Shown here in pieces: positions 8,250 to 16,519 of a stretch of 64,000 nt of DNA. Origin of the DNA: Novosphingobium sp. ERN07. GTDB taxonomy: Bacteria > Pseudomonadota > Alphaproteobacteria > Sphingomonadales > Sphingomonadaceae. The stretch covers positions 248,001 to 312,000 of the forward strand of contig NZ_JABAID010000003.1 of assembly GCF_012641335.1 (NCBI RefSeq), in the 5' to 3' direction. The notes under the pieces were generated by a model. The model saw only the letters and a list, made by a program, of their open reading frames with translations, ran no database searches and was not told where the DNA came from. The position numbers and the translations under genes are program-made. Every line of letters starts with the position of its first letter. Position 1 is the stretch's first letter.

Positions 8250-11200
8250 ATGAACCTTCGCCGGGGCCTTTCGGTCGTTTCCATCCTTGCCAGCACCACG
8301 CTGCTCACGCCTGCCGCCTTTGCCGATGAAGCGGCCCCGGCTTCCGGTCCTGCCGACGCCACGCTGGAACAACAGTTCGATAACCCACCGATGGAAGCGC
8401 GCCCGCGTGTGTGGTGGCACTGGATGAACGGCAATGTCACCAAGGATGGCATCGCCAAGGATATGGCGTGGATGAAGCGCGTCGGCATCGGCGGCTTGCA
8501 GAACTTCGATGCCGGTTTGGACACGCCGCAGATCGTGGACAAGCGGTTGGTCTATATGACGCCCGAATGGAAGGACGCCTTCCGCTTTGCCGCGACCGAG
8601 GCGGACAAGCACGGTCTTGAACTGGCCATTGCGGCATCGCCGGGCTGGTCTGAAACCGGCGGTCCGTGGGTCAAGGGCGAAGACGGGCTGAAGAAAGTCG
8701 TGTGGAGCGAAACCCGCCTGAAGGGGGGCAAGCGCTTTACCGGAAAGCTGGCCATGCCGCCGGTCAACACTGGCCCGTTCCTTGATATGCCCGATGCCGA
8801 TCCGCTGGCCGCTGTAGTAGGCGATCATGGCTTTCATGCTCCCGAACTCTACAGCGACATTGCGGTTTTTGCGGTCGCTGATCTGGGCAGCATCGATCCG
8901 GTCCCGGCCTACAGCGCGGGCGGCAAAGCGCTTGACGCCGCTGCCCTGTCAGACGCCAGCCTCACGTCGGGCGTAACCCTACCACGCGGCAGCGCCGATG
9001 CGCCGACCACCATCGTCGCCAGCTATCCCAAAGCGCAGACCGTGCGTTCGGCCACGGTGTCGATCCCCGGTGCCAAGGGCACGTTCTCTGGCCCCACGGT
9101 CGACATGCGGCTTGAGGCGAGCGACGACGGGCGGGCATGGCGCACTGTGGGCACGTTCCCGGTCACCGCAGCTCCATCCACCATTTCGTTCGCGCCGGTC
9201 ACAGCAAAGCATTTCCGTCTGGTGCTGGCTCCGCTGCCGTTCAACGGATCAAACATGGGCGATCCCATGCCTGGCCTTGCGCCCGCTGGCGGCTTCCTTG
9301 AAATGATGGCGGCGGCGGCCAAGGCTCCGTTCGATCTCAAGCAGTTCCGGCTGTCGTCCGAAGCCGCGGTGGACCAGTTCGAAAGCAAGGCCGGTTTCGC
9401 GGTCGTGCCCGATTACTACGCACTGGGCACGCCCGATGCTGCCACGGTGGGCGTCGATCCGGCCAAGGTCATCAATCTGACCGGCAAGATGAAGGCCGAT
9501 GGCACGCTGGACTGGACCGCGCCAAAGGGCAACTGGCGGATCATCCGCCTCGGCTCCAGCCTGCTGGGCACCACGAACCACCCCGCGCCGCCCGAAGCCA
9601 CGGGCCTTGAAGTGGACAAGTTCGATGGCGATGCCGTGCGCCGTTATCTGGAACACTACATCGGTATGTACAAGGACGCCGCCGGTCCCGAACTGGTCGG
9701 CAAACGCGGCGTCCGCGCGATCCTGACCGATTCCATTGAAGTGGGCGCGGCCAACTGGACGCCGAAGATGGTGGAACAGTTCAAGCGCCTGCGTGGCTAT
9801 GATCCCACGCCGTTCATGCCTGCGCTGGCCGGAGTGCTGGTGGGCACGCGCGCGCAGTCCGATGCGTTCCTGCGCGATTATCGTCAGACGCTGGCCGATT
9901 TGATGTCGTCCGAACACTATGGCGTGGTCACCAAGGTGGCGCACGAACATGGGCTGAAGGTCTATGGCGAAGCGCTGGAGGACAACCGCCCGTCGCTGGG
10001 CGACGATATTGCCATGCGCAGCCATGCCGACGTGCCGATGTCGGCGCTCTGGACGTTCTCACGCAAGGCGGGGCCGAACCCCAGCTATCTTGCGGACATG
10101 AAGGGCGCGGCCTCCACCGCGCACATCTATGGCCAGAACCTTGTCGCGGCGGAATCGATGACCTCGGCGCTGGCGCCGTGGGCCTATGCGCCGAACGAGT
10201 TGCGCCGCATCATCGATCTGGAATTTGCCAACGGGGTCAATCGTCCGGTCGTTCATACCTCGGTCCATCAGCCGGTCGATGACAAGGTGCCCGGCATGTC
10301 GTTGATGATCTTCGGCCAGTTCTTCAACCGGCACGAGGCATGGGCGGAACTGGCGCGGCCGTGGGTGGATTACATGGCGCGTTCGTCGCTGCTGTTGCAG
10401 GCGGGCCGCAACGTGGCCGATGTCGCCTATTTCTATGGCGAAGAAGGCCCGTTGACCGCGCTTTACGGGCGCAAGCGCATTGCCGATGCGCCCACCGTCC
10501 ACGCCTATGACTTCATCAACCGCGATGCGCTGTCCGATGCGGTCAAGGTCGAAGGCGGCGAAGTGGTGGCCAAGGGTGGCGCGCGCTACAAGGCGATCCA
10601 GCTTGGCGGTTCCAGCCATCGGATGACCCTGCCCACCCTGCGCCGCCTTGCTGCGCTGGTGGAAGCGGGCGCAACCGTGGTGGGCAAGGCCCCCAAAAGC
10701 TCGCCCGCGTTGAACGATGATCCGGCGGAATTTGCCGCGCTGGTGGCAAAGCTGTGGAGTAGTGCCGGCACGACAAAGGTCGGCGCGGGGCAGGTGATAG
10801 CCTCGTCCGATATCGACGCCGCGCTGGCTGGCGCGGGCGTTGCCCCCGATCTGGTGCTGGGCGGCAAGTCTGCCGATGGCGAAGTGCTGTTCGTCCACCG
10901 CGCGCTGGCCGATGGCGATGCGTGGTTCGTGAACAATCGCAAAAACGCACCCGAAACGCTGGAAGCCCGCTTCCGCGTGACCGGCAAGCAGCCCGAACTG
11001 TGGCACGCCGATACCGGTGAGGTAGAGGCGGTGTCCTATCGCATCGAAAATGGCCAGACCGTGGTGCCGCTCACTCTCGATGCCGAAGATTCGGTCTTCG
11101 TGGTGTTCCGCAAACCGGCCAAGGCCGATGCGCTGGCGATCAAGAAGCTGGCCCCGGTCCCAGTCGCCACGCTGAACGGCGCATGGAAGGTGGCGTTCCA

Positions 11201-11645
11201 GCCCGGTCGCGGCGCGCCTGCATCGATCAGCCTGCCAAAGCTGGCCTCGCTGACTGATTCCGCCGATGCCGGGGTGAAGTATTTCTCCGGCCTTGCGACC
11301 TACACCTCCAGCTTCACCCTGCCAAAGGGGGCGAAGCCGGGGCAGCCGCTGTGGATCGATCTGGGGCAGGTGGGTGAAATTGCCGAAGTTTCGGTCAACG
11401 GCAAACACGCCGGTTATGCCTGGCACAAGCCCTATCGCGTCAACATTGCGGACGCGGTGAAGCAGGGCGCCAACACCATCGAGGTGAAGGTGGCAAACCT
11501 GTGGGTCAACCGCCTGATCGGTGATGCGCAGGACGGTGCGACCAAGGTGACATGGACCGCCATCCCCACCTATTCCGCCACTGCCCCGCTGCGGCCTTCG
11601 GGCCTGATCGGGCCGGTCACGCTGCAGGCTGCGGGGAAGGATTGA
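8250..11645 (+). CDS. exported GH106 alpha-L-rhamnosidase
   Basis: Large glycoside hydrolase of 1131 residues with a signal peptide (MNLRRGLSVVSILASTTLL, then ...AAFA). The N-terminal segment WWHWMNGNVTKDGIAKDM followed by GIGGLQNFD is typical of GH106, which is about 1100 residues and releases terminal alpha-L-rhamnose from plant glycosides. The C-terminal part (VGEIAEVSVNGKHAGYAWHKPYR) resembles a galactose-binding-like beta domain. The ATG at 8250 has GGGAG nine bases upstream; a TTG at 8241 would leave no spacing. It follows rhaI by 70 bases. Related GH106 enzymes of sphingomonads (RhaM of Sphingomonas, RHA-P of Novosphingobium PP1Y) act on flavonoid rhamnosides such as naringin and rutin. 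Confidence 0.9.
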   Translation: MNLRRGLSVVSILASTTLLTPAAFADEAAPASGPADATLEQQFDNPPMEARPRVWWHWMNGNVTKDGIAKDMAWMKRVGIGGLQNFDAGLDTPQIVDKRLVYMTPEWKDAFRFAATEADKHGLELAIAASPGWSETGGPWVKGEDGLKKVVWSETRLKGGKRFTGKLAMPPVNTGPFLDMPDADPLAAVVGDHGFHAPELYSDIAVFAVADLGSIDPVPAYSAGGKALDAAALSDASLTSGVTLPRGSADAPTTIVASYPKAQTVRSATVSIPGAKGTFSGPTVDMRLEASDDGRAWRTVGTFPVTAAPSTISFAPVTAKHFRLVLAPLPFNGSNMGDPMPGLAPAGGFLEMMAAAAKAPFDLKQFRLSSEAAVDQFESKAGFAVVPDYYALGTPDAATVGVDPAKVINLTGKMKADGTLDWTAPKGNWRIIRLGSSLLGTTNHPAPPEATGLEVDKFDGDAVRRYLEHYIGMYKDAAGPELVGKRGVRAILTDSIEVGAANWTPKMVEQFKRLRGYDPTPFMPALAGVLVGTRAQSDAFLRDYRQTLADLMSSEHYGVVTKVAHEHGLKVYGEALEDNRPSLGDDIAMRSHADVPMSALWTFSRKAGPNPSYLADMKGAASTAHIYGQNLVAAESMTSALAPWAYAPNELRRIIDLEFANGVNRPVVHTSVHQPVDDKVPGMSLMIFGQFFNRHEAWAELARPWVDYMARSSLLLQAGRNVADVAYFYGEEGPLTALYGRKRIADAPTVHAYDFINRDALSDAVKVEGGEVVAKGGARYKAIQLGGSSHRMTLPTLRRLAALVEAGATVVGKAPKSSPALNDDPAEFAALVAKLWSSAGTTKVGAGQVIASSDIDAALAGAGVAPDLVLGGKSADGEVLFVHRALADGDAWFVNNRKNAPETLEARFRVTGKQPELWHADTGEVEAVSYRIENGQTVVPLTLDAEDSVFVVFRKPAKADALAIKKLAPVPVATLNGAWKVAFQPGRGAPASISLPKLASLTDSADAGVKYFSGLATYTSSFTLPKGAKPGQPLWIDLGQVGEIAEVSVNGKHAGYAWHKPYRVNIADAVKQGANTIEVKVANLWVNRLIGDAQDGATKVTWTAIPTYSATAPLRPSGLIGPVTLQAAGKD

Positions 11646-11677
11646 CCCTTCCCCCGGCACGCGCCAGACAAGACCGA

Positions 11678-12586
11678 ATGACTGCCGCATCGCTCAACCG
11701 TCTCGATCCACGCGCCGTAGCCACCTTCTGGCGCGTGTGCGAGACGGGTTCGATCAGCGGCGCGGCGCGGGCGCTCAACCTCTCGCAGCCGTCCGTCTCG
11801 AACACGATTGCCCTCCTCGAACAGCGCCTTGGCGTCACGCTTTTCGCCCGTTCGCGCAGCGGCATCGTGCTCACCCGCGAGGGCGAAGTGCTGCGCGAAC
11901 GCGCAGAGGCGATGGTGCGCCTGCTTGAAGCTGCCAGCATAGAGCTGGACCACGCAGCACGCGGCATATCCGGCCCCTTGCGCATCGGCGGCACGCCCGG
12001 CGCGCTGGTCAGCCTGCTGCCCGAAGCCGTATCGCGATTGGAAGAAGCGGTCGGCCCCTTTGCCCTCAGCGTGGTGGAACGGCCGGATTCGCAACTGTCC
12101 GACCTGCTGCGGTCAGGCGCGATAGACTTGGCGTTCGTCACCACAGAGATTGAGGCTTGCCCGCCCGATCTGGTAGAGATTACCGCCGCGCGCGATCCTT
12201 TCGCCCTCATCGTCGGCCGTCGTCACGATGATCTGGCCGATGCGGTGTCGCTGCGTGATGTAGCCAGCCTGCCGTGGGTTCTGCCCGAAGCGCAAGGCGC
12301 GTTCCGCCGTCAGGTCGATGCGCTGTTCCTCAACGCGGGCGTGCCGGTGCCCCAAGGCGTGATCCGCTGCGATTCCCTGCTGACGACCAAAGCGATGGTC
12401 CGCCTCAGCGACCGCGTAACCGTGCTGCCCCGCACCGTTGCCGGCGCGGAGCTTACCATCGGCGTGCTGCGCGCCATCACCATTGCCGAAGCCACGTTCG
12501 ATCGCTCCATCGGCGTGCGCCATCTGGCCGACCGAAGGCTCCCGCCGTTGGGCCGCGCTCTGCTCCAGATTCTCGGCAATTTATAG
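11678..12586 (+). CDS. LysR-family transcriptional regulator
   Basis: Regulator of 302 residues. The N-terminal winged helix-turn-helix is clear (about residues 10-68: GSISGAARALNLSQPSVS then LEQRLGVTLFARS), followed by a periplasmic-binding-like effector domain (from about residue 95). It starts 32 bases after the rhamnosidase and runs in the same direction; there is no good Shine-Dalgarno, suggesting translation from a shared message. The dyad TTATAGC-N5-GCTATAA overlaps its stop codon and precedes the GH1 gene, so it may activate the beta-glucosidase. The effector is unknown; an aromatic aglycone is plausible, as LysR proteins often sense aromatics. Confidence 0.86.
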   Translation: MTAASLNRLDPRAVATFWRVCETGSISGAARALNLSQPSVSNTIALLEQRLGVTLFARSRSGIVLTREGEVLRERAEAMVRLLEAASIELDHAARGISGPLRIGGTPGALVSLLPEAVSRLEEAVGPFALSVVERPDSQLSDLLRSGAIDLAFVTTEIEACPPDLVEITAARDPFALIVGRRHDDLADAVSLRDVASLPWVLPEAQGAFRRQVDALFLNAGVPVPQGVIRCDSLLTTKAMVRLSDRVTVLPRTVAGAELTIGVLRAITIAEATFDRSIGVRHLADRRLPPLGRALLQILGNL

Positions 12587-12599
12587 CTTCAGGCTATAA
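12581..12599. promoter_or_regulatory. LysR-type dyad upstream of the GH1 gene
   Basis: Perfect seven-base arms TTATAGC and GCTATAA separated by five bases, overlapping the lysR stop codon and lying 78 bases upstream of the GH1 start. The ATA...TAT form fits the short interrupted dyads bound by LysR proteins. Function as operator is inferred. Confidence 0.55.
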
Positions 12600-12676
12600 C
12601 GCTACAGCAATCGCATATTTTACGGCCCTGTCGGCACTCGCTACTCCTCGGATCAAGTATAGACCGGGAGAGAACG

Positions 12677-13996
12677 ATGATTGACCGCCGCAGCCTGCTT
12701 GCCGCAGGCGTTGCCCTTGCTGCCACATCTGCCGCAACGCCAGCCTTCGCTGCGCGCAAATCGGCCAATCCCGCGTTCCCCAAAGGGTTCCTCTGGGGCG
12801 CTGCCACCGCCCCGCACCAGATCGAGGGGAACAACACCGCCGCCGATCTGTGGCTGCTCGAAAACCTGCAACCCACAATCTTTGCCGAACCGTCGGGCGA
12901 TGCCGCCAACAGCCTGCTTCTATGGGAGCAAGACCTTGATCTGGCCAGCGACATCGGCCTGAACTCCTATCGCTTCGGCGTGGAATGGGCGCGGATCGAG
13001 CCGGAGAAGGGCCGCTTCAGCCAGGCCATGCTGGCCCATTACCGCCGCGTGGCCGAAGGCTGCCGCGCGCGCGGCCTTGCCCCTATCGTCACTTTCAGCC
13101 ACTTCACCGCACCCCGCTGGTTCAGCGCGCAGGGTGGCTGGACCAACCCCGAAAGCGCCGAACTCTTCGCCCGCTATTGCACCCGCGTGGCAAAAGAACT
13201 TGGCGATCTTCCCCACGCCGCGATCACGCTGAACGAACCCAACATTCTCCTGATCCTGAAGCCCATGCTGCCCCCGCCCGTATGGGACATGCAGAAGCGC
13301 ACCAACGAAGCGGCGGCAAAGCACCTCGGCGTCGAAAAGTTCGTCTGCGCCAACGTGGCCGGGATCGATGATCTGCCCGCGCTGCAAAAGGGCCTGCTCG
13401 CCGCGCACACCGCCGGTCGCAACGCGATCAAGGCTGTGCGGCCAGACCTGCCCGTGGGCGTCTCGCTCGCCATGCTCGATGATCAGGCGGTGGGCCGCAA
13501 TTCGATCCGCGACAGCGTCCGTGCCGAACTTTACGGCGCATGGCTCGAACTCGCCAAGGCCGATGATTTCATCGGCGTGCAGAACTATGAACGCGCCATC
13601 TGGGGCGACAAGGGCCGGTTGCCTGCACCCGCTGGCAGCGCGGTCAACTGGTCGGGCGCGGAAGTCTGGCCGGGATCGCTGGCCGGTGCCGTCCGCTATG
13701 CCCATGCCGCCACGGGCCGCCCGGTTCTGGTATCCGAACATGGCGTCGGCAGCGATGACGATGCGGTGCGCGCCGCCTTCATTCCCCCCGCGCTCGCCGG
13801 GCTGAAAGCCGCGATGGACGATGGCGTGCCGGTTCTTGGCTATTGCCACTGGTCGCTGATCGACAATTTCGAATGGATCTTCGGCTACAAGCCCAAATTC
13901 GGCCTCGCCACGGTCGATCCCATCACCTTCGCCCGCACGCCCAAGCCCAGCGCTGCGGTCTATGGTGCCATTGCCAAGGCCAATGCCCTGAAATAG
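12677..13996 (+). CDS. exported GH1 beta-glucosidase
   Basis: GH1 enzyme of 439 residues. The N terminus carries a twin-arginine-like signal (DRRSLLAAGVALAATSA, cut near AFA), so export of the folded enzyme is likely. The mature part starts with the GH1 opening FPKGFLWGAATAPHQIEG; the acid/base glutamate is in TLNEPN and the nucleophile glutamate in VSEHGVG, where the usual asparagine after Glu is histidine. HWSLIDNFEW near the C terminus is the GH1 sugar-binding signature. GGGAGAG precedes the ATG. Behind a GH106 rhamnosidase this is the second step expected for rhamnosyl-glucosides (rhamnose off, then glucose off). Substrate inferred. Confidence 0.89.
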   Translation: MIDRRSLLAAGVALAATSAATPAFAARKSANPAFPKGFLWGAATAPHQIEGNNTAADLWLLENLQPTIFAEPSGDAANSLLLWEQDLDLASDIGLNSYRFGVEWARIEPEKGRFSQAMLAHYRRVAEGCRARGLAPIVTFSHFTAPRWFSAQGGWTNPESAELFARYCTRVAKELGDLPHAAITLNEPNILLILKPMLPPPVWDMQKRTNEAAAKHLGVEKFVCANVAGIDDLPALQKGLLAAHTAGRNAIKAVRPDLPVGVSLAMLDDQAVGRNSIRDSVRAELYGAWLELAKADDFIGVQNYERAIWGDKGRLPAPAGSAVNWSGAEVWPGSLAGAVRYAHAATGRPVLVSEHGVGSDDDAVRAAFIPPALAGLKAAMDDGVPVLGYCHWSLIDNFEWIFGYKPKFGLATVDPITFARTPKPSAAVYGAIAKANALK

Positions 13997-14010
13997 CGCG
14001 TAAGCCCTGC

Positions 14011-14034
14011 GTCACCCCGGCCTACCGGGGTGAC
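14011..14034. terminator. strong hairpin between convergent genes
   Basis: GTCACCCCGG-CCTA-CCGGGGTGAC is a perfect ten-base stem with a four-base loop between the converging GH1 and esterase genes. It lacks a run of T on either side, so it may end transcription weakly in both directions or be a copy of a dispersed palindromic repeat. Confidence 0.5.
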
Positions 14035-14058
14035 GACCTGAAAATGTGTGGGCGTGGC

Positions 14059-14889
14059 TCAACAGCCCTCAACAAATCCCACAATCTCGTCCAGCAAACG
14101 CCGATCTTCACCGCCGATGTGCATTGCCAGCGTATAGTGGTTATGCCCCGGCACGATTGTGCCAACCGGCATCGTGCCGTGCAGCGCTAGCCGTTCCTGC
14201 ATCAGGCCCAGAAACTCGGCCTGAAAGCGCTGTGGATCATATTGCGCGCAGGCCACGAACAGCGGAATTTCCGTCTGGGCCACGGCATCGCGCGGCATCC
14301 GCTGCGGATAATCGGCATCCGGTCCGTAATAAGGCTCATCGCGCTCATCCAGCGGGGTATAGCCATAAATGCCCGACAGCAGCACCGCGCCTGCAACCGG
14401 CAGATCGGGCCGCGACCGCAGCGCTGTGGCGATGTGGACCGACCCGGCTGAGGTGCCCACCACCACGATACGCGCCGGATCACCACCATGCGCCGTACAG
14501 TTCGCCCGCAGCCATTCCACGGCGGCAACCACATCCTCGCCGCCTTCGGGCCAGCGCGCATCGGGCAACAGGCGATAGCTCATCGCCGCGCCAACAAACC
14601 CGGCCTCAGCCATCGCACGCGCTACATTGGCCCCACCCGTCTTGTCGCCCATGCGAAAACCGCCGCCGTGGACGAACAGCACTACCGGAAGGCCATTTGC
14701 CTCGCTGGTTCGATAGAGATCGAGCTTCTGCCGCTCGTGCAGACCATAAGCGCAATCCGCCGCCAAAACTGGCACGCGCGCACCGATATCCGCATGGCTG
14801 TGCGCATAGAGCGCGCGGCAGGTTTCAACCACCTGCGGCCCCATTTCGCGGCCCATCTCGGCAATCTTCACTGCTGCGGCGTGGTCCAT
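14059..14889 (-). CDS. alpha/beta-hydrolase of the HSL/BD-FAE type
   Basis: Cytoplasmic esterase-like protein of 276 residues. The oxyanion-hole motif HGGGF and the nucleophile elbow GTSAGS are clear; the likely acid is in CAQYDPQ and the base histidine in PGHNHYT. There is no signal peptide. The ATG at 14889 has AAGGA about ten bases upstream; an in-frame ATG at 14910 overlaps the upstream membrane gene and has no Shine-Dalgarno. It is probably cotranscribed with that gene. It could hydrolyse small acyl esters; whether it belongs to the glycoside genes is unclear. Confidence 0.78.
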   Translation of the reverse strand: MDHAAAVKIAEMGREMGPQVVETCRALYAHSHADIGARVPVLAADCAYGLHERQKLDLYRTSEANGLPVVLFVHGGGFRMGDKTGGANVARAMAEAGFVGAAMSYRLLPDARWPEGGEDVVAAVEWLRANCTAHGGDPARIVVVGTSAGSVHIATALRSRPDLPVAGAVLLSGIYGYTPLDERDEPYYGPDADYPQRMPRDAVAQTEIPLFVACAQYDPQRFQAEFLGLMQERLALHGTMPVGTIVPGHNHYTLAMHIGGEDRRLLDEIVGFVEGC

Positions 14890-14896
14890 CGCTACG

Positions 14897-15343
14897 CTAT
14901 CCTTGTCCATAAAGCCGCGTCAGCGCGCGGTGCGTGATCGCAAAGCCCAGCGCGCCACCATATACCAGTTTCACCGCAAACGCCTGTGCCCAGCCAATCG
15001 TCGCCCAAGGCCCGATCAGGCAGAGCGCCGCCAGCAGCACCGCGCTTACCAGCCCCAAGCCCACCATCCGCGCTACTTGTGCCAGAATTGAGCCTGTCGA
15101 TGGCAGCCCCACCGTGCCGCACTTGCGCAGACCCTTGCGCACCAGCAACGCTGGAACCAGCGCCGCCATCAGCGAAATCGCCCCGCCTTGCGGCAGAAAA
15201 TCCAGTGCGAAGCCATCGGGATCGGCAATCGTCAACGTGCGGTTCGTTGCACCGAACACGGCAAGAAAGAACGCCGCGCTCAACACCAGATTGATCCCCG
15301 TGCTGACCAGCCTTTCACGTTTGAGAACAGCGGCAAAGTCCAC
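14897..15343 (-). CDS. small integral membrane protein of unknown function
   Basis: I do not recognise this family. The protein has about 148 residues and four likely membrane helices (starting GINLVLSAAFFLAVFG, ISLMAALVPALLV, VGLGLVSAVLLAALCLIG and VYGGALGFAI), with a short charged N terminus. The frame is open to a GTG at 15376, but the GTG at 15343 has AGAGAGG at good distance and is preferred. It sits directly upstream of the esterase gene on the same strand. No catalytic motif is visible. Confidence 0.6.
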   Translation of the reverse strand: MDFAAVLKRERLVSTGINLVLSAAFFLAVFGATNRTLTIADPDGFALDFLPQGGAISLMAALVPALLVRKGLRKCGTVGLPSTGSILAQVARMVGLGLVSAVLLAALCLIGPWATIGWAQAFAVKLVYGGALGFAITHRALTRLYGQG

Positions 15344-15414
15344 CACGTTTCCTCTCTGCTCGGCATCTCGAACCACGACGTTTAGCCCGTTGCCAACGTA
15401 AATACGCTGCCATC

Positions 15415-15435
15415 ATCCTGAACTTGGTTCAGGAT
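15415..15435. repeat. palindromic intergenic repeat, copy 1
   Basis: ATCCTGAAC-TTG-GTTCAGGAT, perfect nine-base arms, in the 260-base gap between the membrane-protein gene and the FAH gene. It resembles a REP-type element and pairs with the inverted-orientation copy at 15476-15496. Confidence 0.6.
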
Positions 15436-15475
15436 CCATTTTGCCAATCAAGCTGCCGTTGAGATGGAGAGATGG

Positions 15476-15496
15476 ACCCTGAAACAAGGTCAGGGT
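15476..15496. repeat. palindromic intergenic repeat, copy 2
   Basis: ACCCTG-N9-CAGGGT with flanks (GATGGACCCTGAA) that mirror the right flank of the copy at 15415-15435 (TTCAGGATCCAT). The two copies lie in opposite orientation, as in bacterial REP pairs. The remainder of this gap shows nothing else. Confidence 0.5.
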
Positions 15497-15603
15497 GACG
15501 AACAAGGAATTGGCGTCAGCGGTCCCAAACCGATTGAGGACGCGGTCCCTCAGCATTCCTGCTTCCTGCCGCGTCCTCCCCGATCCCGAAATCAAGCCGA
15601 AGG

Positions 15604-16437
15604 TCAACCTTCGTCGATCACTGGGTTGGTCAATTTACCGATCACGCCGACAGACACTTCGCACACGTCGCCCGCCTTCATGTAAAGCGGCGGAGTGCGC
15701 TTGTCGCCCACGCCGCCGGGCGTGCCGGTGACGATGACATCGCCCGGAGCAAGCGGCGTAAAGGTGGAGCAGTATTCAATCACGAAGGCCACGTCCCAGA
15801 TCATGTCGCTGATCGGCTGATCCTGCACCACTTCACCGTTAAGGCGGGTCTGCACGCGCTGGCTGGCAAGGTCGGGCACGGCGTCGGGCGTCACCAGCGC
15901 CGGGCCGAACGCGCCGGTGCCGGGAAAGGTCTTGCCCGGCGTGAACTGGATGTTGTGGCGCTGCCAATCGCGCACCGAACCATCGTTGAACACCGAATAG
16001 CCGGCAATGTGCTCCAACGCCTTTTCGCGCGGAATGCGGCGGCCACCCTTGCCGATCACCACGGCCAGTTCGCCTTCATAATCGAACCGCACCGATTCCT
16101 TCGGCCGCACCAGCGGTTCGCCATCGGCAATCAGGCTGTCGGCATAACGGGTGAAGATCGCGGGAAATTCCTTCTGCTCGCGCCCGGTTTCCTTGACGTG
16201 TGTGGCATAGTTCAGGCCCACGCACAGGATCTTGTCCGGGTTGGGCACCAGCGGCAGCAGGCTTACATCGGCGCGAGCATGGCTGGCCGTGGGCGTCAGT
16301 GCCGAAAGATCGCCGTCCAGCACATCCTTGAGCCAGGCAGGCGCACCCTGTGCGCCAAGATCGTGCACGGTATCGCCAACTATGCGGCCAAAGCTGGGCG
16401 TGCCGTCAGGGCGGCGGAAGCTGATATATTGCGTCAT
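15604..16437 (-). CDS. fumarylacetoacetate-hydrolase-family enzyme
   Basis: FAH-fold enzyme of 277 residues; members hydrolyse, hydrate or decarboxylate the keto-acids made by aromatic ring cleavage. The metal-site region DYEGELAVVIGKGGR and the later VTGTPGGVG motif are clear. The ATG at 16437 has GGGGAGAAAAGAGA upstream. Last gene of the ring-cleavage unit, 82 bases after the extradiol dioxygenase. The same frame continues upstream without a stop to a TTG at 16530 and would encode a twin-arginine-like peptide (DRRAFVGAASATLLISG), so a longer exported form is conceivable but less likely given the good ribosome site at 16437. Confidence 0.86.
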   Translation of the reverse strand: MTQYISFRRPDGTPSFGRIVGDTVHDLGAQGAPAWLKDVLDGDLSALTPTASHARADVSLLPLVPNPDKILCVGLNYATHVKETGREQKEFPAIFTRYADSLIADGEPLVRPKESVRFDYEGELAVVIGKGGRRIPREKALEHIAGYSVFNDGSVRDWQRHNIQFTPGKTFPGTGAFGPALVTPDAVPDLASQRVQTRLNGEVVQDQPISDMIWDVAFVIEYCSTFTPLAPGDVIVTGTPGGVGDKRTPPLYMKAGDVCEVSVGVIGKLTNPVIDEG

Positions 16438-16519
16438 TCTCTTTTCTCCCCGTGGCCGTGTTGCCGCGCGTCCGCTAATCAAAAGTGTTGCGGACGCTGC
16501 GCCAACAAAGGCCCGTCGA

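Noticed and set aside
10059..11690. Long open frame (543 codons) on the minus strand opposite the GH106 gene
   Set aside because: It lies fully antisense to a gene with clear family motifs, its translation is rich in Arg, Gly and His with no domain, and it is explained by the GC-rich third positions of the real gene.
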